Source: Ancylobacter rudongensis
Lineage (GTDB): Bacteria > Pseudomonadota > Alphaproteobacteria > Rhizobiales > Xanthobacteraceae
Reading direction: 5' to 3'
Assembly: GCF_900100155.1 (NCBI RefSeq)
Contig: NZ_FMTP01000002.1
Coordinates: forward strand, 62,001-126,000
Length of the DNA stretch: 64,000 nt
This document shows, piece by piece, positions 46,916 through 54,513 of this stretch. The position numbers and the translations under genes are program-made. Under the pieces are notes generated by a model, which saw nothing but the letters and a program-made list of their open reading frames with translations, had not been told where the DNA came from and ran no database searches. Every line of letters starts with the position of its first letter. Position 1 is the stretch's first letter.

Positions 46916-47871
46916 TGCTTCAGGATGCGGCGGGCGAACTCGCGGCGGAAGGCCGCGATATCGACCGGGCGGCGCATCTGCCACAGGGTGATCTCGTTAA
47001 GGTCGACCAGGCCATGGCCGGGAACGGCGGTGGCACCGACGACCTTGCCGAGAACCTGCGCCGCCTCTTCGCTCGCCATGAAGTCGAGGAAGGTCTTTCC
47101 TTCCGCCGGGTTCGGCCCGCCGGCGACAAGACCGCCGCCTTCCGAGACGTTCGGGGTGATGCGGCCATAGACGATGTCGACCGGCTTGCCGGACGACTTG
47201 GTCTCAAAGCAGGTGGTGTCGAAGGTGAGGCCGATGGCGACCTCGCCCGCGCCCGCCAGCGCAGCGCCGCCCGAGCCGCCATCGGAATACTGGTAGACGT
47301 TCTCGTTCAGGTTCTCGACGAAGGGCCAGCCGAAGGCGTCGACGAAGGTGGTGAGGATCGCCCCGCCCGTGCCGGATTTCAGCGGCGAGGGCAGCGCGAT
47401 TTCCTTCGCGTAGACCGGCTTGATCAGGTCTTCCCAGGTGGTCGGCATCGGCAGCTTCTTCTGCGCCAACCGGTCCTTGTTCACCACCATGCACATCGTG
47501 GTGGCGAAGTACTTGCTGTAGAAATCGTCGGGGTCGCGGAAGGCAGGGGCGATCTTGCTGTCCTTGGGCGCGTAGGGCTCGAACACGCCCGCCTGCTTCA
47601 GCTGTTCCAGCGCGACATTGTTGACGAGATAGACCACATCCGCCTGCGGCTTGCCCTTCTCGGCAATCGCGCGCTCGGTGATCGGCCCGGTCGAGCCGGA
47701 GACGAATTTCACCTCGATCTCCGGGTGTGCCTTCTTGAAAGCGGCAACCAGCGCGGTGTTGACGCTGTCGGAGGCGTTGTAGAGCACGACTTCCCGGGCA
47801 AGGGAGGGGGCCGCGCCGAGCGTGGCGAGGGCGGCGGCAAGGCCGAGGGCTTTCAGCGTATCGAAGAACAT
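46912..47871 (-). CDS. aepX: 2-Aminoethylphosphonate ABC transporter substrate-binding protein
   Basis: A 319-residue periplasmic binding protein of the iron(III)/AEP-binding type. A signal peptide covers about 1-24 (LGLAAALATLGAAPSLA-R), followed by VVLYNASDSVN and VVYLVNNVALEQLKQAG, which resemble the AEP-binding AepX/PhnS2 family. It is the first gene of the aepXVW-pbfA operon, and an inverted repeat lies in its promoter. The start at 47871 gives a normal signal peptide; the longer frame adds 26 residues of leader. Confidence 0.85.
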   Translation of the reverse strand: MFFDTLKALGLAAALATLGAAPSLAREVVLYNASDSVNTALVAAFKKAHPEIEVKFVSGSTGPITERAIAEKGKPQADVVYLVNNVALEQLKQAGVFEPYAPKDSKIAPAFRDPDDFYSKYFATTMCMVVNKDRLAQKKLPMPTTWEDLIKPVYAKEIALPSPLKSGTGGAILTTFVDAFGWPFVENLNENVYQYSDGGSGGAALAGAGEVAIGLTFDTTCFETKSSGKPVDIVYGRITPNVSEGGGLVAGGPNPAEGKTFLDFMASEEAAQVLGKVVGATAVPGHGLVDLNEITLWQMRRPVDIAAFRREFARRILKQ

Positions 47872-47907
47872 CGGGGTCTCCGCAGGCAGGGGAAATGAGG
47901 CCGTGAT

Positions 47908-47953
47908 ATAAGTGTCGTTAAAGTGTGTGACGGCTGAATGAAGCTGCACTTAT
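47908..47953. promoter_or_regulatory. Candidate LysR operator between aepX and aepS
   Basis: ATAAGTG (47908-47914) and CACTTAT (47947-47953) form a perfect 7-base inverted repeat 32 bases apart, with an extra AAAGTG between them, inside the 113-base divergent gap. LysR proteins cover about 50-60 bases with two such boxes. It is the natural binding place for AepS. Confidence 0.5.
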
Positions 47954-47984
47954 GTCCTGAGTCCCCTTGCCGAGACCGATCACC

Positions 47985-48899
47985 ATGAATTTCGCCCAGC
48001 TCCGCGCCTTCCAGGCCATCGCCACCCACCGCACTTTTTCCGCGGCGGCGCAGGCACTGGGGGTGAGCCAGCCGGCCATCACCCAGCATGTGAAGGCGCT
48101 GGAGGAAGCGGTCGGCGCGCGGCTGTTCCTGCGCACCGGGGCGGGCATCGAGCTCTCCCCCGATGCCCGCGACCTGCTACCCCGGGTGCGGCAGGTGATG
48201 CTGATGCTCGACGATATCGGCGCGCGCATGGAGGAGGGCCGCACGCTGAATGCCGGCTACCTCGCGCTGGGCCTATGCGCGCCCTATGTGGCGATGCCGA
48301 TCCTGCAGCGTTTCACCGCGCTGCATCCCGGGATCAGGCTCGATGTGCGGCTGGAGAATTCCAGCTTCCTGCTCGATCTCGTGGCCCAGAACCGTGTGGA
48401 TGTCGCCATCGCCACGCTGGAAGCCCCGCACCCGGACTTCGCCTGCGACCGCCTGCTCGCCCAGGAGGTGATGGTGCTGGTGCATGAGGGTCATCCCTGG
48501 TGGGGACGAGGCACGGTCGCGGTTGCCGAACTGAAAGACCAGCGCATTGTGCTGCGCGAGCCCGGCTCGATGACGCGGCATTTGTTCGAGGCGGCGCTGG
48601 CGAAGCACGGCGTCACCCTCGCGCCGCACCTAATGCTCGGCAGCCGCGAGGCGGTGAAGGAGGCGGTGGCGGCGAAGATCGGCCTCGGTATCGTGCTGAA
48701 TCGCGAACTGGGCTGCGACCCTCGCCTGCATGCGGTGGCGATCGAAGGCGCGCCGGCGCGGGCTGACGAGTATCTCGTCACCCGTCGGGAGAACCGTCCG
48801 CTCGGCGCCGTCGCGGCTTTCGCCGCTGTGGCGCGCACGGTGTTCACCACGCAGGGCAACGTCCCGACCGATACATCGACCAGTGCTGGCACGTCGTAG
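47985..48899 (+). CDS. aepS: LysR-family regulator of the AEP operon
   Basis: A 304-residue LysR protein: winged helix-turn-helix at about 4-62 (AQLRAFQAIATHRTFSAAAQALGVSQPAITQHVKALE) and effector domain at about 90-290. It is divergent from aepX by 113 bases, the position of the AEP regulator in described aepXVWPS clusters. I use the ATG at 47985; a TTG at 47967 would add six residues. It probably responds to a phosphonate and not to phosphate starvation, since no PHO box is evident. Confidence 0.85.
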   Translation: MNFAQLRAFQAIATHRTFSAAAQALGVSQPAITQHVKALEEAVGARLFLRTGAGIELSPDARDLLPRVRQVMLMLDDIGARMEEGRTLNAGYLALGLCAPYVAMPILQRFTALHPGIRLDVRLENSSFLLDLVAQNRVDVAIATLEAPHPDFACDRLLAQEVMVLVHEGHPWWGRGTVAVAELKDQRIVLREPGSMTRHLFEAALAKHGVTLAPHLMLGSREAVKEAVAAKIGLGIVLNRELGCDPRLHAVAIEGAPARADEYLVTRRENRPLGAVAAFAAVARTVFTTQGNVPTDTSTSAGTS

Positions 48900-48941
48900 C
48901 CCTCCGGCGTCGCCGACGGCTAGAGCCGACCGAGTTCCGCG

Positions 48942-49196
48942 TCAGCTGCCCTTTGCGGGGTCATCGATCTCGACATCCGGCCGGTCGACGCCCTGCGCCA
49001 CCTCCTCATGCCACCGCCCGCTCTTGTCCTGATAGGCGATGGGCCGGGTCTCGCCGGAAAGCGACTGCCGCGCCGCCGCGTCGCGGGCGGCGGCGAGCGC
49101 CGATTCATGGGTGGGATGGGTTTCCGAGAACACGTCGCCGAGCTTGTAGGCCCAGCCCCCGTCATGCTCGACGATCTCGTAGCGAATATGGCTCAT
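48942..49196 (-). CDS. DUF2188-family protein
   Basis: An 84-residue protein: YEIVEHDGGWAYKLGDVFSETHPTHESALAAARDAA matches DUF2188, with tryptophan and DGGW in a beta-hairpin and an Ala-rich helix. Function unknown; DUF2188 genes are frequent in rhizobial stress loci. GGGAGG precedes the ATG at 49196. An EcfG-like promoter, GGAAC-N17-GGTT, lies at 49217-49242. Confidence 0.8.
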   Translation of the reverse strand: MSHIRYEIVEHDGGWAYKLGDVFSETHPTHESALAAARDAAARQSLSGETRPIAYQDKSGRWHEEVAQGVDRPDVEIDDPAKGS

Positions 49197-49216
49197 GATG
49201 GTTCCTCCCGCTGGCT

Positions 49217-49242
49217 AACCGTGCAGCCGGCATAGCGGTTCC
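49217..49242 (-). promoter_or_regulatory. EcfG-like promoter of the DUF2188 gene
   Basis: Minus-strand GGAAC (49238-49242), 17 bases, GGTT (49217-49220). The -35 is exact and the -10 differs from CGTT at one position. The gene starts 20 bases downstream. Confidence 0.6.
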
Positions 49243-49303
49243 GCATCCCTAGCCCCGGAACACGCCAGCGTCTTGCCGATTGCCACGGCGTAAGCACGGG
49301 CCA

Positions 49304-50248
49304 TCACTCGGGCAGGCGGAGCACACGCTGCAGGCGTCTGAAGTCGTCGTTCGAAAAGTCGTGCCTTAGCGCCGCTATGCAGCGTGGATGGTAGGCATGC
49401 ACTGACATCACCGCCTGGGGTACGAACCGCACACCAGCAGAGCGAAGTGTCGCGTCAATGATCTCCATTCCGTCGAGCCAGGAGCCACCGACAGGCGGGG
49501 CGTAGGCGGGACTTGCCACCGTTCCGTCGCGGAAAGTGACGGCGTAGATCATCCTGTTAACTGGCCCGCCCTTGGCCTGATAGTGGTTGCATCCAATCTC
49601 AACAGAGACCGCAGAGGCCCAGGGCCGGAAGCGAGGCGTCTCCCAGGGGAGCAGGGGCGATACGTAGTAGTCTTCAGCCGTGAACACCTCGAACGCCCGG
49701 ACCTCGCAAAACGCCAATGGGACGCTGATTGCGAGAACGAGAACGCCCGCGCCTGCGAGAAACCAGGCCGGCATGAGAACGAACCGGCGCACATAGCGCG
49801 CAGGGTCGGCCTCATTCGCGAGCCGCGCCATGATCAGCCGCTGTAGCTGCCGCGTGAACCGCTTCCTCGCTGGCGAAGTGACAAACACGGCAAAACCGGC
49901 AGCCTGCCAGTTGCTGAGTGAGAGAGTCGAAAATATCGACAGCGCAAGAGAAATAAGTAAAATACCGATAATACCAACAACTACATGATATAACAGTCCA
50001 TATTCATATAAAACGCCACCCATTCTGTCGGCAAAAATACAGACATTAGGGCGTGTTATATCCTCGAAACGCCTCGATAATAAAATAAAATTCGTCAATA
50101 GAAAAATTGATATAATTATAAACACAATCATAATAGCCATGTCGAGCGATCCGACACGGCTGTATTTCGAGACATGCTCGATGACCGATTGAGGAACGCC
50201 CTCCCACGCCAGCCTTGCGCTGATGTCTTCTTTCTCGCTTCCGTCCAC
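49304..50248 (-). CDS. Membrane protein of unknown function with AT-rich core
   Basis: A 314-residue protein of no family I recognise. The N-terminal ~35 residues are soluble, then come helices at about 38-60 (MAIMIVFIIISIFLLTNFIL), 82-106 (VVVGIIGILLISLALSIF) and 150-172, and a C-terminal ~140-residue domain that may lie outside the membrane (with Cys in GCNHYQ and HPRCIA). A GTG at 50248 with GGGAGG 5 bases upstream is the best start. Bases about 49925-50150 are far richer in A and T than the surroundings, and codon use there is unlike the neighbours, which suggests recent transfer. Confidence 0.7.
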   Translation of the reverse strand: MDGSEKEDISARLAWEGVPQSVIEHVSKYSRVGSLDMAIMIVFIIISIFLLTNFILLSRRFEDITRPNVCIFADRMGGVLYEYGLLYHVVVGIIGILLISLALSIFSTLSLSNWQAAGFAVFVTSPARKRFTRQLQRLIMARLANEADPARYVRRFVLMPAWFLAGAGVLVLAISVPLAFCEVRAFEVFTAEDYYVSPLLPWETPRFRPWASAVSVEIGCNHYQAKGGPVNRMIYAVTFRDGTVASPAYAPPVGGSWLDGMEIIDATLRSAGVRFVPQAVMSVHAYHPRCIAALRHDFSNDDFRRLQRVLRLPE

Positions 50249-50462
50249 AGGCGCCTCCCCGCCACTGAACCGACATTCAACGGCCGGGGCACCCGGAGCC
50301 GCCAGCGGGCATGGCTGCGACGCGCGCCGCAGCGCCCCTTCCACGAGAGGTGCGGCGGAGCGCAACGCCCGATGGATGTAAGCCGCCAGTCGGCCTTTCG
50401 TCCATTGCCATGCGCGCACACGCGCCGGGCGGCATCCCGTGCCGCTGATGACCTTTTCTTGA

Positions 50463-50477
50463 TGCAACTCGTTTGCA
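50463..50477 (+). promoter_or_regulatory. Mur/Fur-like box 1 upstream of sitA
   Basis: Perfect TGCAA-N5-TTGCA dyad, 62 bases before the sitA start. It matches the second box at 13 of 15 positions. Mur, a manganese-sensing Fur homologue, binds TGCAA...TTGCA-type sites before sitABCD in rhizobia. Confidence 0.65.
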
Positions 50478-50511
50478 GTTGCACAAGCATCGGCTTGGCG
50501 TAGAATGCTTC

Positions 50512-50526
50512 TGCAACTCATTCGCA
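50512..50526 (+). promoter_or_regulatory. Mur/Fur-like box 2 upstream of sitA
   Basis: TGCAA-N5-TCGCA, one base short of a perfect dyad, beginning 49 bases after box 1 and ending 13 bases before the sitA ATG. It nearly touches the ribosome site AAGGGGG, so a bound repressor would also cover the leader. Confidence 0.6.
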
Positions 50527-50539
50527 AAAGGGGGCCGGC

Positions 50540-51484
50540 ATGTGGAGACAATCGAGGCGCGTAATCCTGACCGGCCTTCTGGCCGTCGGCCTGGCCGGGT
50601 TCGCCGGGGCGCCCGGCGCCCTGGCGCAGGAGGGCGCGGCGCCGGACAAGCCGCCGAAATTCAAGGCGGTGACGACGTTCACCGTCATCGCCGACATGGC
50701 GCGCAACGTGGCCGGCGACGCGGCGGTGGTGGAATCGATCACCAAGCCCGGCGCGGAAATCCACAATTACGCGCCGACCCCGGGCGACATACAGCGCGCA
50801 CAGGGGGCGCAGCTGATCCTCTGGAACGGCTTGAACCTTGAACTCTGGTTCGAGAAGTTCTTCCAGAACCTCAAGGATGTTCCCAGCGTCGTCGTGACCG
50901 AGGGCATCACCCCGATGAGCATTGCCGACGGCCCTTATCGCGGCAAGCCGAACCCGCATGCCTGGATGTCGCCGGCCAATGCGCTGATTTATGTCGACAA
51001 CATCCGCGACGCCTTCGTGAAATACGACCCCGCCAATGCCGCGACCTACGAGGCCAATGCGAGCGCCTACAAGGCCAAGCTGGAAGCGGCGGTGGCGCCG
51101 ATCCGCGCTGAACTGGACGCCATCCCCGCCGACAAGCGCTGGCTGGTGACGAGCGAAGGCGCCTTCTCCTATCTCGCCCGCGATTATGGCCTGAAGGAAC
51201 TCTATCTCTGGCCGATCAATGCCGACCAGCAGGGCACGCCGCAGCAGGTGCGCAAGGTCATCGACGCGGTGCGCAAGAACAGCGTTCCCGCCGTGTTCAG
51301 CGAAAGCACCGTCTCCGACAAGCCGGCGCGGCAGGTCGCGCGGGAGACCGGCGCGGCCTATGGCGGCGTGCTCTATGTGGATTCGCTCAGCGAGGCTGAC
51401 GGCCCGGTGCCGACCTATATCGACCTGCTCCGCGTGACCACCGCCACGGTGGAAAAGGGCCTGTCGCAGGGGCTGTCGCAATGA
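50540..51484 (+). CDS. sitA: Manganese/iron ABC transporter substrate-binding protein
   Basis: A 314-residue cluster A-I (ZnuA/SitA/MntC) metal-binding protein with a signal peptide (about 1-29, ending ALA-Q). Metal ligands of the family are visible: His in [12 protein letters not shown], His in NPHAWMSP, Glu in [13 protein letters not shown] and a late Asp in [27 protein letters not shown] and the absence of a His-rich loop favour Mn2+/Fe2+ over Zn2+. It is first of the sitABCD operon behind two Mur-like boxes. Confidence 0.92.
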   Translation: MWRQSRRVILTGLLAVGLAGFAGAPGALAQEGAAPDKPPKFKAVTTFTVIADMARNVAGDAAVVESITKPGAEIHNYAPTPGDIQRAQGAQLILWNGLNLELWFEKFFQNLKDVPSVVVTEGITPMSIADGPYRGKPNPHAWMSPANALIYVDNIRDAFVKYDPANAATYEANASAYKAKLEAAVAPIRAELDAIPADKRWLVTSEGAFSYLARDYGLKELYLWPINADQQGTPQQVRKVIDAVRKNSVPAVFSESTVSDKPARQVARETGAAYGGVLYVDSLSEADGPVPTYIDLLRVTTATVEKGLSQGLSQ

Positions 51485-52368
51485 ACGCGCCCTCGCCCGT
51501 CCTGTCGGCGACCGGGCTTTCGGTCACCGGCCTCACCGTGACCTATCGCAACGGTCACACCGCGCTGCGCGATGCCAGCTTCGCCATTCCGCTGGGCACC
51601 ATCACGGCGCTCGTCGGGGTGAATGGCTCGGGCAAGTCCACCCTGTTCAAGGCCATTATGGGTTTCGTGCGCCCGGCGGCGGGTGAGATCAGCATTCTCG
51701 GTGGCACCGTGGGCGAGGCATTGCGGCAGAACCTCGTCGCCTATGTCCCGCAGAACGAGGAGGTCGACTGGAACTTCCCGGTGCTGGTCGAGGACGTGGT
51801 GATGATGGGCCGCTACGGCCATATGGGGTTCATGCGCCTCCCCCGCGCCGCCGACCGGCAGGCGGTGACGCAGGCGCTGGGCCGCGTCGGGATGAACGAC
51901 TTCCGCACCCGGCAGATCGGCGAACTCTCCGGCGGCCAGAAGAAGCGGGTCTTCCTTGCCCGCGCTCTGGCGCAGGATGCGCGGGTGATCCTGCTCGACG
52001 AGCCGTTCACCGGCGTTGACGTGCAGACCGAGCAGGCGATCATCGCGCTGCTCCGGTCGCTGCGCGACGAGGGTCGTGTCATGCTGGTCTCCACTCACAA
52101 TCTCGGCAGCGTGCCGGAATTCTGCGACCGCACCGTGCTGGTGAAGGGCACCATCCTCGCCCATGGCCCGACCGCCGAGACCTTCACCGAGGCCAATCTG
52201 GAAAAGACCTTTGGCGGCGTGCTGCGCCATTTCGTGCTGGGCGGCGCCGGGCTGCACGCGGATGACGACAGCCGCCAGATCTCGGTTCTGACCGACGATG
52301 AGCGCCCACTGGTGTTCTATGGCGAGAAGGGCGAATGCCCGCCCCGCACGCGGGAGAACGCCCCGTGA
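51481..52368 (+). CDS. sitB: Manganese/iron ABC transporter ATP-binding protein
   Basis: A 295-residue ATPase: Walker [10 protein letters not shown], signature LSGGQKKR, Walker [14 protein letters not shown]-loop STHNLG. The family-typical [28 protein letters not shown] is present. The ATG overlaps the sitA stop by ATGA. The last ~50 residues extend beyond the core, as in SitB of rhizobia. Confidence 0.93.
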   Translation: MNAPSPVLSATGLSVTGLTVTYRNGHTALRDASFAIPLGTITALVGVNGSGKSTLFKAIMGFVRPAAGEISILGGTVGEALRQNLVAYVPQNEEVDWNFPVLVEDVVMMGRYGHMGFMRLPRAADRQAVTQALGRVGMNDFRTRQIGELSGGQKKRVFLARALAQDARVILLDEPFTGVDVQTEQAIIALLRSLRDEGRVMLVSTHNLGSVPEFCDRTVLVKGTILAHGPTAETFTEANLEKTFGGVLRHFVLGGAGLHADDDSRQISVLTDDERPLVFYGEKGECPPRTRENAP

Positions 52369-53228
52369 TCGACCTTCTGGCGGAGCCCTTCGGCTACGAG
52401 TACATGCGCAATGCCATGTGGGTGTCGGCGCTGGTCGGCGCCGTCTGCGCGTTCCTGTCGTGCTATCTCATGCTCAAGGGCTGGTCGCTGATCGGCGACG
52501 CGCTGTCCCATGCCGTCGTGCCCGGCGTGGCCGGCGCCTATATGCTCGGCCTGCCCTATGCGGTCGGTGCCTTCTTCTCCGGCGGGCTGGCGGCCGCCGC
52601 CATGCTGTTCCTCAACCAGCGCACAAGGCTGCGGGAGGACGCCATCATCGGGCTGATCTTCTCCTCCTTCTTCGCGCTGGGGCTGTTCATGGTGTCGCTC
52701 TCGCCGACCTCTGTGAACATCCAGACCATCGTGCTCGGCAACATCCTCACCATCACCCCCGAGGACACGCTGCAACTGGCGATCATCGGCGTGGTCTCGC
52801 TGGTGATCCTCCTGCTGAAATGGAAGGATCTGCTGGCGGTGTTCTTCGACGAGGCGCATGCGCGCTCGATCGGGCTGAAGCCGACCGCGCTGAAGATCAT
52901 GTTCTTCACGCTGCTCTCGGCTTCCACCGTAGCGGCGCTGCAGACGGTGGGCGCCTTCCTCGTGATCTGCCTCGTGGTGACGCCCGGCGCCACCGCCTAT
53001 CTCCTGAGCGATCGTTTCCCGCGCCTGCTGATGATCGCCGTCGCCATTGGCGCCGTGACAAGCTTTGTCGGCGCCTATGTCAGCTATTTCCTCGACGGCG
53101 CCACCGGCGGCATCATCGTGGTGCTGCAGACGCTGATCTTCCTCGCCGCCTTTGTCTTCGCCCCCAAGCACGGCATGCTGGCGGCGCGGCGGCGGGCGGC
53201 GCAGGCTCTCAAGGTCGAGGAGGCGTGA
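52365..53228 (+). CDS. sitC: Manganese/iron ABC transporter permease 1
   Basis: A 287-residue ABC-3 family permease with about eight to nine helices. [33 protein letters not shown] early on is the conserved ABC-3 segment, and [14 protein letters not shown] follows. The GTG at 52365 overlaps the sitB stop by GTGA with GGAGA 8 bases upstream; a longer frame from 52335 would overlap sitB further. Confidence 0.92.
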   Translation: MIDLLAEPFGYEYMRNAMWVSALVGAVCAFLSCYLMLKGWSLIGDALSHAVVPGVAGAYMLGLPYAVGAFFSGGLAAAAMLFLNQRTRLREDAIIGLIFSSFFALGLFMVSLSPTSVNIQTIVLGNILTITPEDTLQLAIIGVVSLVILLLKWKDLLAVFFDEAHARSIGLKPTALKIMFFTLLSASTVAALQTVGAFLVICLVVTPGATAYLLSDRFPRLLMIAVAIGAVTSFVGAYVSYFLDGATGGIIVVLQTLIFLAAFVFAPKHGMLAARRRAAQALKVEEA

Positions 53229-53230
53229 TC

Positions 53231-54070
53231 ATGGTGGAGACCCTGCTCGCCCCCTTCCAGTTCCCCTTCATGGTCAATGCGCTCGTCATATCGGCGCTGG
53301 TGGCGGTGCCGATGGCGCTGCTGTCCTGCTTCCTGGTGCTGAAGGGCTGGTCGCTGATGGGCGACGCCATTTCTCACGCCGTTTTCCCCGGCGTGGTCAT
53401 CGCCTATATCGTCGGGCTGCCGCTGGCGGTCGGCGCCTTCGCCGCCGGCATGTTCTGCGCCGTGGCGACGGGATTCCTCAAGGACAACAGCCGCATAAAG
53501 CAGGATACGGTGATGGGCATCGTGTTCTCCGGCATGTTCGGCTTCGGGCTGGTGCTCTACGTCAAGATCCAGACCGAGGTGCATCTCGACCACATCCTGT
53601 TCGGCGACATGCTCGGTGTCGCCTGGCGCGACATTGGCGAGAGTGCGCTCATCGCCGCCCTTGTCGCCGGCGCCATAGCGGTGAAGTGGAAGGACCTGCT
53701 GCTGCACGCCTTCGACCCGGCGCAGGCGCGCGTGGTCGGGCTGCGGGTCGGGCTGCTGCATTACGGCCTGCTGTGCCTGATCTCGCTCGCCATTGTCGGC
53801 GCGCTCAAGGCGGTGGGGCTGATCCTGGCCATCGCCATGCTGATCGCACCGGGGGCCATCGCCTTCCTGGTGACGCGCACCTTCGGCGCCATGCTGGCGG
53901 CCTCACTGGTGATCGGCGTCGGAGCGTCGCTTCTGGGGGTCTATCTCTCGTTCTTCCTCGACAGCGCGCCGGCCCCGACCATCGTGCTGGTGATGAGCGC
54001 GGTCTTCATCGCCGCCCTGCTGCGCTCATCGCTGGCGACCCGCCGGATCGAGACGGGAGATGCCGGCTAG
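53231..54070 (+). CDS. sitD: Manganese/iron ABC transporter permease 2
   Basis: A 279-residue ABC-3 permease, paralogue of sitC (SCFLVLKGWSLMGDAISHAVFPGVVIAYIVGLP). GAGGAG stands 8 bases before the ATG at 53231; an in-frame GTG at 53225 overlapping the sitC stop is the alternative. SitC and SitD probably form a heterodimer in the inner membrane. Confidence 0.92.
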   Translation: MVETLLAPFQFPFMVNALVISALVAVPMALLSCFLVLKGWSLMGDAISHAVFPGVVIAYIVGLPLAVGAFAAGMFCAVATGFLKDNSRIKQDTVMGIVFSGMFGFGLVLYVKIQTEVHLDHILFGDMLGVAWRDIGESALIAALVAGAIAVKWKDLLLHAFDPAQARVVGLRVGLLHYGLLCLISLAIVGALKAVGLILAIAMLIAPGAIAFLVTRTFGAMLAASLVIGVGASLLGVYLSFFLDSAPAPTIVLVMSAVFIAALLRSSLATRRIETGDAG

Positions 54071-54105
54071 GGCGGCGCCGGTTTCCTCAAACCCAGGCAC
54101 GGACG

Positions 54106-54399
54106 CTAGACGACCAGCATCACGGCCAGCCAGACCAGCGCCCCCGCCCGGGCAAGCAGGCCCTCGCCGGGTGCTACCTGCCCGGCGGACCGCCACACCG
54201 AGACGGTGAGCAGCACATTCAGCGGCAGCGGCAGGAAGAAGATCAGCGCCGCGAGCCAGAACGGGGCGCCGGCGACATGGGCGGCCAGTGCCGTCCCGCC
54301 GGCGATCAGATTGACCAGCGTGCCGACGATGAGCATGTCCCACCAGAAGACGCGCGCCAGCGGCACCCGGCCTTGCCAATGGCATCTCACGAACTCCAC
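54106..54399 (-). CDS. Small membrane protein, unknown function
   Basis: A 97-residue protein with about three helices (MLIVGTLVNLIAGGTALAA, FWLAALIFFLPLPLNVLLTV, AGALVWLAVMLVV). The GTG at 54399 with GAGG 7 bases upstream starts it at VEFVRCHWQGR; the longest frame extends to 54495. It is convergent with sitD. No family recognised. Confidence 0.6.
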   Translation of the reverse strand: MEFVRCHWQGRVPLARVFWWDMLIVGTLVNLIAGGTALAAHVAGAPFWLAALIFFLPLPLNVLLTVSVWRSAGQVAPGEGLLARAGALVWLAVMLVV

Positions 54400-54513
54400 C
54401 CTGCCACCTCGCACTGACACATCGGCGGCGCCGGCCTCCCGGCGCGCCAATGTGCCTTTACGGGAGGTTGCGCGAGAGCGCCACCGGCGCCGCACTCCCG
54501 CCCCACCGCGCCG

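Noticed and set aside
50249-51481. Minus-strand extension of the AT-rich membrane protein across sitA
   Set aside because: It lies antisense to sitA, and the GTG at 50248 has an excellent ribosome site.
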